Shown: positions 25,084 to 35,691, counted from the first letter of the stretch. The stretch is DNA of 64,000 bases from Rosa chinensis (GCF_002994745.2 NC_037094.1:20933001-20997000); one strand, 5' to 3'. Made by a program: numbers and translations. Notes: generated by a model not told the origin, from the letters alone.

Positions 25084-28000
25084 ATGGTGAGGGGCGGCAT
25101 TGGAATTTTCAAGCTACTAGCGGTGTTGTTGCTCGCCGTTTGGGAAACGACGGCGTATAGGGAGCTGAGCCGGCAGCCACAGCAACAGCAACAGCAACAA
25201 CAACAGCACCGGAATGCGTACGCGGCGATGATGTACATGGGGACGCCGAGGGACTACGAGTTCTACGTGGCGACACGGGTCATGATCAGATCTCTCGTCA
25301 AGCTCCACGTGGACGCCGATCTCGTCGTCATTGCCTCCCCGGACGTCCCCCTGCGATGGGCCCAAGCCATGTAAGTCTTCTCAGCCCTTCTCTTTTGCAT
25401 TTTTAGTCTTCCCGGTTTTCGAGGGATTAATGTGCGCCTCAGAAGACGCTAGGCTTGTCAAGGTGTACGAAGGGTTGGTGTTACTTTAGTTTTCTCTTTT
25501 CGAGTCAACTTTGGTGGAAGCTAGGTCTGCGGCCCTGTTGAAAACGGTGACCGGGTTTCTGATTGGTCGAGACCACCGGTTTTCCGGTGGAGTTGGACGC
25601 AGCGGAGAGATATTGTTTTAGAGTCGATGATTCCTTATAAGGATAAGAATATCGGTGGTATCTACCCATTTTTGTTGCCTTTTCGAGTCATAGGGCACGA
25701 TATGATGCAATCACCCACCGTTGACTATCCGGTAAGGACTGGACCGGTGGTATTGGTAATGTCAATTAAGTAAAAGAGGAGCTAGACGTTTCGTTTTCGC
25801 ATGACGCGTGGCAGATTGTGGTTGGTTGGCCCTAAAGTCGATGGAACCCAAGTGATGGAAACATTGGTTTCGACGAACATTCGTTGGACTAAGTATTTTT
25901 GGGTTGCAATATACTGTTGATTTTTTCCTTAAAGGTTAATATGAAGGAAGAGTAGGATTAAGGGGGTTGATTTTAACGCAATTTTACCTCTTTCGGCTTA
26001 GAGCAACTCCAACAGATTCCTCATATTTAGATTTTTCTCTACTTTAGGGAAAAATAAGTCTCTTTTGTCCCAACAGATTCCTTATAATTATCTTTATTTT
26101 AGAAGAAGTGAGAAAAGAGAAAATTAAATTCCCTATATTTACAGCAATCTCTAAAATTTAAAGAATAATATGGAGATTTTAGAGATTGATGTAGAATAGA
26201 GAATCTGTTGGAGTTGGAGAAGAAAAAGATGCTAAATCTTTGAATTTTGCTTCCCTTATTATACAGAAACTATAGTGAAGCTGTTGGAGTTGCTATTGAT
26301 TAAATAAGTTATGAATCTTTTTTCTGTGTTTAACAAGTGCAACTTTGGTAGTGTAATAATTTTGAAAATTGAAATGCTCCTAAATGATTATTTTATAGGA
26401 CTTACATGAGATTCTATATAAGCAAGTTTATTGATAAGATGTATATAGATGAGTCCAAGTTGTTGGAAAATGATTCCTTCAACGGAATGGTGTTCTTATA
26501 GAGTTTGAAAGAGGATAACTTCCAAGCTCAGAAATATCTGAATATTGTATTTTTAAGGGAAGAAATATTCATCTGCATTTGCGAAGTGATTTGGTTTTAT
26601 CTGTATATGTAATATGACAAGCACTTATTGGTGGTTCCTTGTCATACTGTAGTTTGGTTTGTCAGATAGCCCTTTCCTCTGTCACATCAATACTAGTTGA
26701 CAACTTGGGATGCAAACAATAAGCCATCCCATCCCCCAGCCAAGAACTTAAGGACCTGCAAGTTAAATCTGTAGAGAAGTGTACAAGGAATTGCTCGGGT
26801 TTATGATTGGTGAAAGATGGATTTATCAGTTGAAAAATTCAGAGCATCACATATTCCGAAGTCGGTAAAAATTCTCCAAAAGTCTGTTTAATAGGCTAAT
26901 TTGAAGAATCATTGCCTCAAAAGATCAGCAGAGACGAAAATTATTTAACCCTTGAATCGTAATCATGATCATGTCGATGGTCACAGGAAACACTACACTA
27001 ATATGTCCGGCTGTTTAGTTGTTGGATCATTGATAGCTGACTAAATGCTTTCTCAAAGCGGTAGTTTTAGTTAGAGCGCCTCTTAAATTAGATGTAAGGC
27101 ACAGACAGTTCGGATCATTGAATTGCATTAGCCTAAAAGCTATCCCATGGAAAGAGATCCCTCTAATGAAACTCAATCTCCCTACCAATACCAGTTTGTA
27201 GTGTATTTTTCACAAAAAAAGTGTGTGGGTTTATTTCTCTCGTAGAATTTGATACCATCACTACTAGCATGCACAGATAAGTTACATTCTTTTAGCTATT
27301 CAGGCATTAGAACAGGTTCTGTTATTGTGACTCAGGGAACAGGAAGATGGGGCAAAGGTGGTGAGAGTGGAAAATTTGAACAATCCATACAAGGATCAGA
27401 AGAATTTTGATAAAAGATTCAAGTTAACCCTGAACAAACTCTATGCGTGGAGCCTAGTGCAGTATGACAGGGTGGTCATGCTTGATTCAGACAATCTGTT
27501 CCTCCAAAATACTGATGAGCTCTTCCAATGTGGTCAATTCTGTGCAGCTTTCATTAACCCGTGCATCTTCCACACTGGCCTCTTTGTGTTGCAGGTAATT
27601 GCTACCACTCAAATCATATTTTTGTTTGAAAATATGTATAAAGTAAAGAATCAACATTTAAACAATATTACTGATTTATGATTCCTTGTTGTGATTCTGA
27701 TTTTACAAAAGCTATTCTCACTTGGTTTGTTATTCCAGTCGTGAGTAATCATACTCACGACTGGAATTGGACTATTGGAGAATCACAAACTTAAGTGCTA
27801 GTATCATTACCCCTTAAAAATAGTTAAAGTAATTTCTAGAGTGGAATCTAGTCTGAGGCAATCATCAGAAACAACATCTAGTTGAATTCCTTCCCTTTCA
27901 TATTATTCCTGAGAGACAGTAGCTGAGGCATCATTTATCAATATTATTGCAGCCATCAATGGAAGTGTTCAAGGACATGCTTCATCAGTTGGATATTGGG

Positions 28001-29276
28001 AAAGACAATCCTGATGGTGCTGACCAGGGTTTTATTGGTGGTTACTTCCCGGACCTGCTTAGTCAACCCTTGTTCAATGCACCTTCTGATGGGTCCAAGC
28101 TTAATGGAACCTACAGACTTCCCTTGGGCTATCAAATGGATGCTTCCTATTACTGTAAGTGAAGCAAAATAAAATATCTAATATTTTAAATGAAACTTGG
28201 CAACGATGACTGCAGGTGGTTCCTTGTCCAACTATGGTTTCTTATAGTTTCTTGGCCTACTTTTGCCTGATCCAGATCTTAAACTGCACTGGAGTGTACC
28301 GTGCGGACCCAACAGTGTGATTACTTTCCCCGGTGCACCATGGTTGAAGCCATGGTATTGGTGGTCATGGCCTGTGCTTCCATTGGGCATTTCGTGGCAT
28401 AAACAACGTCATCATACTCTCGGGTAAGACCAAAACCCTTTACTATTACTCAGTTATCATTAGTCACCAAATTGAGGAGTTAAGTAACATGCCACTATCT
28501 TGTTATAAATAATCGAGGTTCAGAATAGCCATAAAGATGTAAACGAATGAATTACTTGTGTTGTTGTCTAAGCATACTCGAGTGCTGTCAAATGAACACC
28601 TTTCAACTTGATCAATACAGCAAGAATGCTCCTTCTTTATCCAGAAGTAACAATGTTTTTATTTCATCTAGGTACACCAACTATAAACAATATACCCCTC
28701 CTATTGGATTATTGGAATTTATTGGTATGTACAGCTGCAAAACCGAATCTTTGCTGTCCTAATTGTCCTCTATATTACAGGTATGGTGCAGAGATGCCTG
28801 TGTTTGTAATCCAGTCGATCATTTTTCTTGGAATAATAGCAATGACACGTCTAGCACGACCCAACATATCAAAATTGTGCTATAGGCGCTCGGACAAGGG
28901 CATAATACACACAACCCTCAAACTAATAGCTATGCTGTCCATTCTAGCTGCTTACACAGCACCTTTCCTGGTCATTCCTCACACGATTCATCCAATACTA
29001 GGCTGGAGTCTATATTTCCTCGCCTCTTTCACCCTTTGCTTCATTGCAATCAATGCATTTTCGCTACCAACGCTGCCTGTTTTAGTACCATGGATTGGCA
29101 TTTTCGGTGTCCTTTTGGTCATGGTTTATCCTTTTCCAGACGGTGTTATAAGAGCTCTCTCTGTGTTTCTCTATGCATTTTGTGCAGCACCATTCTTATG
29201 GGTGTCTATGGTTAAGATCATAACATCTCTTCAAGCCTCACTTGAAAGGGAAGCATATTTTCCTAAAATTGGGTGA
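25084..29276 (+). CDS. PGSIP8: GT8 glucuronosyltransferase, PGSIP7/8 type
   Basis: Five exons: 25084-25370, 27336-27594, 27953-28154, 28276-28423 and 28781-29276. All have GT-AG borders and join in phase to 463 residues. The protein has an N-terminal signal or anchor (1-25), a nine-Gln run (33-41), and the GT8 core with the metal-binding DSD at 146-148 (VVMLDSDNLFL). GADQGFIGGYFPDLL follows, then GAPWLKPWYWW (269-279), the KPW-type motif. Several hydrophobic segments occupy the C-terminal third (IQSIIFLGIIA onward). The polytopic C-terminus is typical of the PGSIP6/7/8 branch of the GUX family, which includes the sphingolipid glucuronosyltransferase IPUT1 and acts in the Golgi. The exact acceptor of PGSIP7/8 is not certain. 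I cannot separate PGSIP7 from PGSIP8 by eye. The 3' UTR continues to about 29600. Confidence 0.92.
26001..26295. mobile_element. MITE in intron 1 of the PGSIP8-like gene
   Basis: It begins GAGCAACTCCAACAGATTCC and ends CTGTTGGAGTTGCT, giving terminal inverted repeats of about 14 bp. The body is A/T-rich and noncoding, about 295 bp. A target duplication is not clear, so the superfamily is open. Confidence 0.75.
27732..27767. other. perfect 16-bp-arm hairpin in intron 2 of the PGSIP8-like gene
   Basis: ATTCCAGTCGTGAGTA (27732-27747) is followed by the loop ATCA and the exact reverse complement (27752-27767). No pairing extends beyond the arms. It lies between exons 2 and 3. Confidence 0.95.
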
Positions 29277-30164
29277 CTACTCTCCTAGTGTTTGATCACT
29301 GAAGGCACATACAAATCCCCAGCATGAAATTGCTAGAACCGGAAGAGGAAGACAAGATTCAGGCAGATATGGCAACTTCTTTTTCGAAATTGGAAGTTTG
29401 TATTTTGGGGAAAAGGGAAAATGAGTAGGATGGAAGCTCCAATTTTGCATAGCCTTCCATTGTTTTTTGTACTGTAAACAGCATTTGATATTAGTTTGAA
29501 CTGAACAGCAAGGGCAGTCCCACAGGAAAAACGTCTGTAATTATACCAGATTTCTTCTAAGATTTGTTTAAATGGTTCAGCTCTAGCATTTTAGTAGGAA
29601 TAATTAGGTTTCACCTACTGGTAAGTCCTTTATGTCACAAGGACATTCTTTCTTACAAGACATTTATAATACCAAATTTTATACGGACTTGAATTCTACA
29701 TTGTCTCAGTAAAACTGTTTATGGCCAAATCTGTTCCAAAGTTTCTGTTCCAGTGTAACAAAGTCAAGAAACATTGTGCTGAAAATCACACCACCAAAGA
29801 ACAGGTTAAGCTCGAAGCTCTTGCAAAAGAAATAGAAAATAGATTGTAAGGCATCAAAAATGACTTGCCTGGCTTCCAAACAATTTACTTGCGTGGGTTT
29901 GCAGGCTCAAACATGACTTTCTTAGAGACCTTTGAAGTCAAAATAAATACCACAATTAAAAGGTGACAATACTGGTAAAACAGCAAGTCCAAGCATATCC
30001 TTGTCATTCATTAGTCTAGATAAGTGATTAGTACTGCAATTTTTCCAGACTATACTGGATGACGCTGTAGTTGCTTCTGTGCAACTTTTAGGGGATTTAC
30101 AATCTACCATTCATACAAAAACCATTTCTACAAATCCCTGGAATTCCAAATGCTGTAGTACATC
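29277..30164. other. intergenic region between convergent PGSIP8-like and Sm D2 genes
   Basis: It should hold the two 3' UTRs and both polyadenylation regions. I see no open frame with family resemblance and no repeat structure. Confidence 0.6.
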
Positions 30165-31115
30165 TTACTTAGGATTCCTAAGAACTATAATCACAGAATC
30201 ACCACGGAGGAACATCTTGCTGATGAATCTATCTTTGTTAACCGGTTGTGCTTTCTTCTTGCCCTTTCCAGTTTTTGGGACCTGCATATAGATACATGGA
30301 TCAACACAGATGATTGGCGAAAATGAATGACCAGATTGTATAGATAGAAAACATAGAAATAAGAGTTATGAAAAATACCTCGGTCCACATCTCCTTAACA
30401 TTCTCAAGGACCATGTTGCAATGTCTATCAAAAGCCCTCACACGGCCAAGAAGCTTCCTGTTATTACGACAATTGATGAGGACCTGCTTGCACAATGAGA
30501 ACCAAATTGAATTAGAAATATAATCGAGACAAGTGATGAAAAGAATACTAATATTTAACCATATATTACCTGAGTGTTATTTTTGACACTCATCATCAGA
30601 ACTGAAAGTGGTCCAGTATTGAACTCCTCTTCCTCATTCTTGGAACCCTGAAGCAGTTAATTTGAATTAGAACCAGATGGCTATATAGGGATAGAAGCCA
30701 TGATAAAGTTGACAATGAGAACCTAAATCAAGAATCACAACTTTCCTAGAAAAAACCAACTGAAGTGCAAAAATATCTCAACTAGGTTACAAGAAACACC
30801 ATCAATGTCCTCAAAATACAATTTTTTTTACAGTGAAAACAGTGAAGCATCACTCAATACAATTGAAAATAGTAAATTAAGAAGTTGATTTCATATTAGC
30901 ATCTGAGAAAATTAGCTCAAGGTGTGGCAAAACAACATTTAGTAGAATTAGCTCAAGGAAAGTATAACTTACATCTTCCTCCATTGGCCGACTGGAAAAG
31001 AAGGGGAAATAATCACAAAACAAAAAAGAGAAACAACTGTCAGTATTTCAGTAAAAAGGACATACATCAACCAGATTAATAACATGTAAACCAAATTATA
31101 CAATTCATACCTCAT
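30165..31115 (-). CDS. SMD2: small nuclear ribonucleoprotein Sm D2
   Basis: Four coding exons on the minus strand: 31111-31115, 30973-30991, 30570-30647, 30379-30483; and the last coding exon 30165-30281, so five coding pieces in all. Joined they give 107 residues in one phase. The product is the Sm-ring subunit D2 of U1, U2, U4 and U5 snRNPs. It contains [20 protein letters not shown], then [32 protein letters not shown] and the C-terminal [20 protein letters not shown], covering Sm1 and Sm2. It is nearly identical to animal and plant Sm D2. The first coding exon supplies only ATG AG and the second is a 19-base microexon, so short-frame searches miss the N-terminus. The start was chosen because ATGAG directly precedes a GTATGA donor and joins in phase to TCGGCCAATGG, giving MSRPMEED, the expected N-terminus. 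Confidence 0.93.
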
Positions 31116-31165
31116 CCTGAACCAATGGGTAGATTTCTACACTTTCTCGAAAATCTGAATACAGA
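31116..31165 (-). other. 5' UTR portion of the second Sm D2 exon
   Basis: The sequence between an acceptor (TTGCCAG, minus strand) and the ATG. It is separated from the first noncoding exon by the ~2-kb intron that carries the snoRNA units. Confidence 0.7.
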
Positions 31166-31377
31166 CCTGGCAAGGAATACATCAATCAGATTAATAACAA
31201 GTAATAATTTAATTAAGGACACTGTAAGACTAATAGAATAAAGACCTTTTTTTTTTCAAAGAGTCATAAAAGAATGATTTAATAGTCTAAATCACATAAG
31301 CAAAAAGGACACATAAATAGTTGAAATACAAGGTGACCCTAGAGATAAGTATATTGTCCAAAATATACATAAACAAG

Positions 31378-31453
31378 TCCCTTCAGTTCAGGTCTCCAAA
31401 AATTTTCCGCATGGAGATCTCAGTAGAAATGTTTCAATCATCATCAGGGGCAA
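31378..31453 (-). ncRNA. box C/D snoRNA-like unit a
   Basis: Read on the minus strand: C box TGATGA within CCCCTGATGATGATTG (31438-31446), D' box CTGA (31420-31423), D box CTGA (31388-31391). The D' guide segment (TTGAAACATTTCTA) differs from units e-g and I cannot assign a target. All box motifs are intact. Confidence 0.65.
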
Positions 31454-31586
31454 CATAAAATCTTACCAAGAAATTACTAAACAGTGTCACAAGCAAACAA
31501 ACAAGAAAAAGTATTAAATTCAATATTTATATCCCTACAAATATCATTGTAACAGTATGCATAAATTTTAAGTAGGAATAAACAAG

Positions 31587-31663
31587 TCCCTTCAGTTCAG
31601 GTCTCCAAAAATTTTCCGCATGGAGATCTCAGTAGAAATGTTTCAATCATCATCAGGGGCAAC
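31587..31663 (-). ncRNA. box C/D snoRNA-like unit b
   Basis: A copy of unit a with the same C, D' and D boxes and the same divergent D' guide. D box at 31597-31600. It arose with the 209/213-bp duplication. Confidence 0.65.
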
Positions 31664-31799
31664 ATAAAATCTTACCAAGAAATTACTAAACAGTGTCACA
31701 AGCAAACAAACAAACAAGAAAAAGTATTAAATTCAATATTTATATCCCTACAAATATCATTGTAACAGTATGCATAAATTTTAAGTAGGAATAAACAAG

Positions 31800-31873
31800 T
31801 CCCTTCAGTTCAGGTCTCCAAAAGTTTTCTGCATGGAGCATCTTAGCACAGTTTTAATTCATCATCAGGGCAA
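31800..31873 (-). ncRNA. box C/D snoRNA-like unit c, decayed
   Basis: The C box (TGATGATGA) and D box (CTGA, in TCAGGTCTCC on the plus strand) remain. The D' box reads CTAA instead of CTGA and its guide has changed. Probably nonfunctional. Confidence 0.45.
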
Positions 31874-31942
31874 TAAAGTAATACAGAAAATAGTCTCAAT
31901 CACCTAACCAAAAGGACATGACAGTTTTAAATAAACAAACAA

Positions 31943-32023
31943 GCCTTTATAGTTCAGCTATCCAAATAGTTTCTGCATGGAACATCTTGGAAAAACAAAA
32001 GTATTTTTTAAACATCATCAAAA
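31943..32023 (-). ncRNA. box C/D snoRNA-like unit d, decayed
   Basis: D box CTGA (31954-31957) and a TGATGATG C-box region remain, but the D' box is lost (CCAAG) and the D guide is altered. The most degenerate unit. Confidence 0.4.
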
Positions 32024-32106
32024 TAACTCGATACTATAAATCACCTAAAAAGACGCAAGATACTTCAGATATAATATGTACCCTAGACATAAACGACACA
32101 TATACA

Positions 32107-32192
32107 AGCCTCTTCAGTTCAGGTCTCCAATATTTTTCCGCATTGAATATCTCGGAAGAACGAAAGTATTTTTGAATCATCATCAGGGGCAT
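32107..32192 (-). ncRNA. box C/D snoRNA-like unit e (U59-type guide)
   Basis: C box TGATGA within 32177-32186, D box CTGA at 32119-32122. The D' guide is complementary to 18S AAGAACGAAAGU (plus-strand copy 32156-32167). The D' box reads CCGA, one change from CTGA, so D'-directed activity may be weak. Confidence 0.6.
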
Positions 32193-32285
32193 ATAAAAGG
32201 ACATGAAATTGTTTCAAGTACAGCGATAGTTCAGATAAAATATATATCCTATCCATAAATATATTTAGTATATGTACAATGCAAG

Positions 32286-32378
32286 TGCCTCTTCAGTTCA
32301 GGTCTCCAAAAATTTTCCACATAGAGCATAAAGCATCTCAGAAGAACGAAAGTATTTTTGAATCATCATCAGGGGCAA
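32286..32378 (-). ncRNA. SNORD59-like: box C/D snoRNA, U59-type, unit f
   Basis: A predicted box C/D methylation guide. On the minus strand: C box TGATGA (32363-32371 region), guide ACTTTCGTTCTT directly followed by D' box CTGA (32338-32341), and D box CTGA (32298-32301). The guide is the exact complement of AAGAACGAAAGU in 18S rRNA. By the D+5 rule the modified base is the fifth, the A in AAGA(A)C. From memory this is the site guided by human U59 (18S A1031) and yeast snR54 (A974). The terminal stem is short: CCCCU facing AGAGG if the outer CTGA is taken as D box. The target of the second guide (GGAAAATTTTTGGAGAC) is unassigned. Confidence 0.82.
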
Positions 32379-32516
32379 TATAAAATGACAGAATATATAA
32401 CTCAATAGTCAATACTCTTTTTTCCCCCCAAAATAACCTAAATGTCTAAATCACATAACCCAAAGAACATGTAATAGTAGACAAGTAACTCATGCACAAT
32501 TCTAAGCAACACAAAT

Positions 32517-32613
32517 TAGCCTCTTCAGTTCAGGTCTCCAAAAATTTTCCACATAGAGCGTAGCGCATCTCAGAAGAACGAAAGTATTTTTTTGAATCAT
32601 CATCAGAGGCAAC
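32517..32613 (-). ncRNA. SNORD59-like: box C/D snoRNA, U59-type, unit g
   Basis: The unit nearest the host 5' end. C box TGATGA within about 32597-32605, D' box CTGA (32570-32573) directly next to the guide complementary to 18S AAGAACGAAAGU (plus-strand copy 32574-32585), D box CTGA (32530-32533). All canonical boxes are intact, as in unit f. Confidence 0.82.
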
Positions 32614-33153
32614 ATAAATTCATATATAACACAGAACAATGCTAACACTGTTCATCAATTTTGGCAAACAAAGCAACTCAAGTTCATATCCCCAAATAAA
32701 CACAACAGAAACGCAAAGAGAACACAAATATATATATATATTTTTTTTAAATCACAATGCTTGAATTGGGTTCCAAAATTGTTTAAAAGAAAAATCTTCC
32801 TCAAAAAAAAAAATCTTGAACTCTGTACAATACTCTTCGGCTTATCAAAGCAGATCAGAGAAACACTTTCATGTTAAACCAATTACTCAGAACCAGTTCA
32901 TCCTCAGCTTCAGATACAAAGACTAATCTAAGGTCAACATATAACAGATTATACCAAACAAATATGATAACAAGAACCTAAATTTTTCATGGTGAAGAAA
33001 CTCAATGCTTTCAGCTAGAACAAATCCATTCACCGAATCGATAACAGATTCAAATTACGAAACATCGATTAAACCCTAACAGAGAAACAGTAGAGAGCAT
33101 AGATCAAGGAGCGAGTGATAAACAAGTTGAATTTAAAGATGAGCGGTTCTTAC

Positions 33154-33230
33154 CGATCGATGAAGCGCGAGGTAAGGAGAGGCGGTGGAGAGTGAGAGAG
33201 AGTGAGGGTGCCGATCTAGGGTTTATGTAG
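33154..33230 (-). other. first noncoding exon of Sm D2 (approximate 5' end)
   Basis: The sequence ending in ATCGATCG before the donor GTAAGAACC, minus strand, with a CT-rich stretch typical of plant 5' UTRs. The transcription start is not fixed; 33230 is an estimate. Confidence 0.55.
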
Positions 33231-33388
33231 GGGTCGCTGAGGAAAGAGAGGGGGAACAAATTGAAAGTAAGGAGAAAAATTTAGGGCCGGCCGCTTAGAG
33301 ATGGGAAACAAATGGGGAAAAGGCTATTTGGGCCCTGAAAGTTTTCTTTGTTTGTGTGATGTCGAGGCCCAGAGACCTGATTTGGGCT
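33217..33388 (-). promoter_or_regulatory. Sm D2 promoter with telo-box and site II elements
   Basis: A telo-box AAACCCTA (minus strand) lies at 33217-33224. Site II words TGGGCC/TGGGCT or their complement lie at 33329-33334, 33366-33371 and 33383-33388. In plants the pairing of telo-box and site II marks promoters of ribosomal-protein, snoRNA and other ribosome-biogenesis genes. The orientation and spacing here suit a minus-strand start near 33230. Confidence 0.65.
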
Positions 33389-33752
33389 CGGAAAAGAATA
33401 AGACCACTGTATTGACAAAACCAAATGGAGGAACTTTTTCCTCTGAGGCTTCGTTGGTTTGGAGATTTGAGTATTTTAGAAAGAGAGTTCAATATCTTCT
33501 TATGTTTCGTAAAGCACAAATTGGAAAGTAAAGAAGAAAGCCAACCAAAACGACGCCTCGAAATTTAGGATAGATAGATAACGGGTGAGACAGTTGGTGT
33601 CACGTTGATATGTTTGACCTACTAATCAAGATCTCAAAATCATTTTCATCTACTTGAAATTATCATGCCTTTAATATTGTAAAGTATCTTAACTGTTTGG
33701 GTTAGCTAAGTGATGGGGGATAGATAAGTGGTTTGCGATTAGGGTATGTCAA

Positions 33753-34225
33753 GAGTGTGTTTGGATGAGGGAAAAATGATGAATTTTAATTGAAAGTGAG
33801 GATTTCATAATTCCTAAAAGTCAATTCCCTCGTTTGACATTATCAGATTGGAGATTTTAAATTTCCATGTAAAAAAAAATGAAGGAATTCATTATTTAAA
33901 TTTCCTACTTCAATTTCTACTAAAATATGTGTCATTTATGAATTCTTTTGCAGTATTTAATTTTTATTTCCAAAATAAGGTTTTTTTTTTATTTGTTTTA
34001 AACTTTCTTAATTTATTACACATTTTAAATCCTAAATAGATACAACGAAACAATAGAAATTGCAATTAATGAAATTTTAGATTGACGGAGTTAAAGATTC
34101 CATTATTTATAAATTTCTACAGATTTTATAATTTTCTCATCATTTATTATTATTATTTTTTAAATGATTTTCTCATCATTTATAAATTCTTACAGATTTT
34201 ATAATTTTCTCATCCAAACGCACTC
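33753..34225. mobile_element. MITE with GAGTGTGTTTGGATGAG termini
   Basis: Left end GAGTGTGTTTGGATGAG, right end CTCATCCAAACGCACTC: 17-bp inverted repeats with one mismatch. The body is A/T-rich and noncoding, about 473 bp. The GTGTTTGG-type terminus is common among plant MITEs. The target duplication is unclear. Confidence 0.8.
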
Positions 34226-34290
34226 AAAAAAACATTCTAAAAAAATATCAATATTTCCCTCAACCTCCTTGGATCTCTCTTTGTTTTTTT

Positions 34291-34505
34291 GGTAAGCCAG
34301 GAACCTTTACCATATCTCATTACTCAGCAGTGGGTCGGGAAATCATGACATGAAAGTTTATCATGAAATGAAGACTTTTAATCCCATATTCCCATTTAAG
34401 TTTTTTTTTTTTGGGTAAGCCAGGAACCTTTACCATATCTCATTACTCAGTGGGTTGGGAAATCTTGACATGAAAGTTTATCATGAAATGAAGACTATGG
34501 GATTC
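34291..34505 (+). repeat. 123-bp tandem duplication
   Basis: GGTAAGCCAGGAACCTTTAC starts at 34291 and again at 34414. Both copies run on through CATGAAAGTTTATCATGAAA with minor differences and poly-T at the junctions. Confidence 0.9.
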
Positions 34506-34785
34506 CCATTGTAGGTTTTTTTATTTATTTTTTTATGAGAAAGATCCCATTGTAGTTGGGAAATACACCACATTTTCCGATCATCAAAAGCATGCAATTT
34601 ACGAAACCAATTTATCTTACGCTTCGTACAATAACAAATTGTTATTTATGTTTTTGGAATAGTAGAATCGAGAAGAAACAAATATAACCACAGAGCTTAG
34701 CAAACAATATCATAGATTCATAGGTGAACCCCACACTCATCATAGTTCCAGTACATTGATTAAATTGGGCTGTTGGCCTGCCCTA

Positions 34786-34924
34786 AGAGCAAGTTCACCT
34801 GTAGTAAAAAAAAGGCAAAGTCGAGAAGTCAAGAATTCGACCAGTCAAGTTATTATTCACTGCCACTGAACATAGGTTTGCACCTGTTTTTTTTCTTGCC
34901 CGGTCAACAATGTTCAATTTTTAC

Positions 34925-34967
<43 letters not shown>

Positions 34968-35323
34968 TGTTCACTACTTTTTCACTGTTCACTCATGGGT
35001 TTATTGTTTAAAGTCACTGTTCATCCGTGAAGGTTTGAAACCGCATCCTCCTGCTGTGATTCGTCCGTGCTCTTCACGCCCTCTCTCTCTGCACTGGCCC
35101 CTGTGACGTCAGCCACGATCGACTGCGGGCCGAGCTGGCAGCAGGCCAAGCCTGGGCAAGACAAAAGGCATGGGCTTGGAATTTTTCTTGCCCTTGGTCA
35201 AACAAAGCCAAAGTTTGCCCGGGCAAAACAGGCCCGGTGGAGGGGAAAAAAGGAGCACGCCCAGGCAACACATCGGATTGCTAAGGTGGTGCCCGATCAA
35301 GCATCGACCGCTGCACTTGCTCT
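34786..35323. mobile_element. possible TIR element with internal (TA)n
   Basis: Ends AGAGCAAGT and ACTTGCTCT are inverted. A (TA)18 run lies at 34931-34966, and GGGCAAGA/GGCCCGG words mark the right half. The inverted repeat is short and no target duplication is clear. Confidence 0.5.
34931..34966 (+). repeat. (TA)18 microsatellite
   Basis: An uninterrupted TA dinucleotide run. Confidence 0.95.
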
Positions 35324-35691
35324 AAAGAGAGTCAATGGATTGACCAGGAATCAAGGATCATCTTTGATGCATTATGACTCAAGTTTCTGTTATAATTCGT
35401 GTATGTTTTGCCATTTTGCATATATTATATATGATGCCATACACAACTGACAATTCAGTATAAAAGCCAATCCATGTATAGATCTGGGTACAATCTAGCT
35501 CTATATCCAAATTGAGTTTTAGTCGATCAGTTTCTCTGTTGGCCGGGTTCAGGTCCCAACGTTCGGAAAATGAGTGGGGACTGTGGGGACTGAAAATGTC
35601 CATGGGACATGGAAGCTAGTGAGCTAGAATACAAAATGGTATTTAACCATGCCCGGACCATAACCTCTGTCATCCTCATGCACACCACCAC

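Larger units (their letters stand above)
31369..31790. repeat. 209/213-bp tandem duplication containing snoRNA units a and b
   Basis: Unit 1 is 31369-31577 and unit 2 is 31578-31790. They appear identical apart from one extra CAAA in the second. Each contains one complete snoRNA-like unit plus about 130 bp of spacer, so the array grew by recent unequal exchange. A third unit begins at 31791. Confidence 0.93.
31166..33153 (-). other. 5' UTR intron of Sm D2, host of the snoRNA array
   Basis: The donor GTAAGAACC sits at the minus-strand side of 33153 and the acceptor at 31166. About 2 kb long, A/T-rich, with seven repeats of a box C/D snoRNA-like unit between 31378 and 32613. The remaining ~540 bp near the donor hold no unit; an AAACCCTAA telo-like word occurs near 33070. 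Confidence 0.75.

Noticed and set aside
28608..28780. In-frame 5' extension of the last PGSIP8 exon
   Set aside because: A clear acceptor (TATATTACAG at 28780) and phase with exon 4 place the exon start at 28781; the extension is intron.
31918..32258. Plus-strand frames in the Sm D2 intron
   Set aside because: They run through the snoRNA units antisense to the host gene and have no protein similarity.
34931..34966. (TA)n as an origin or cruciform regulatory site
   Set aside because: A simple microsatellite inside a probable TIR element explains it.
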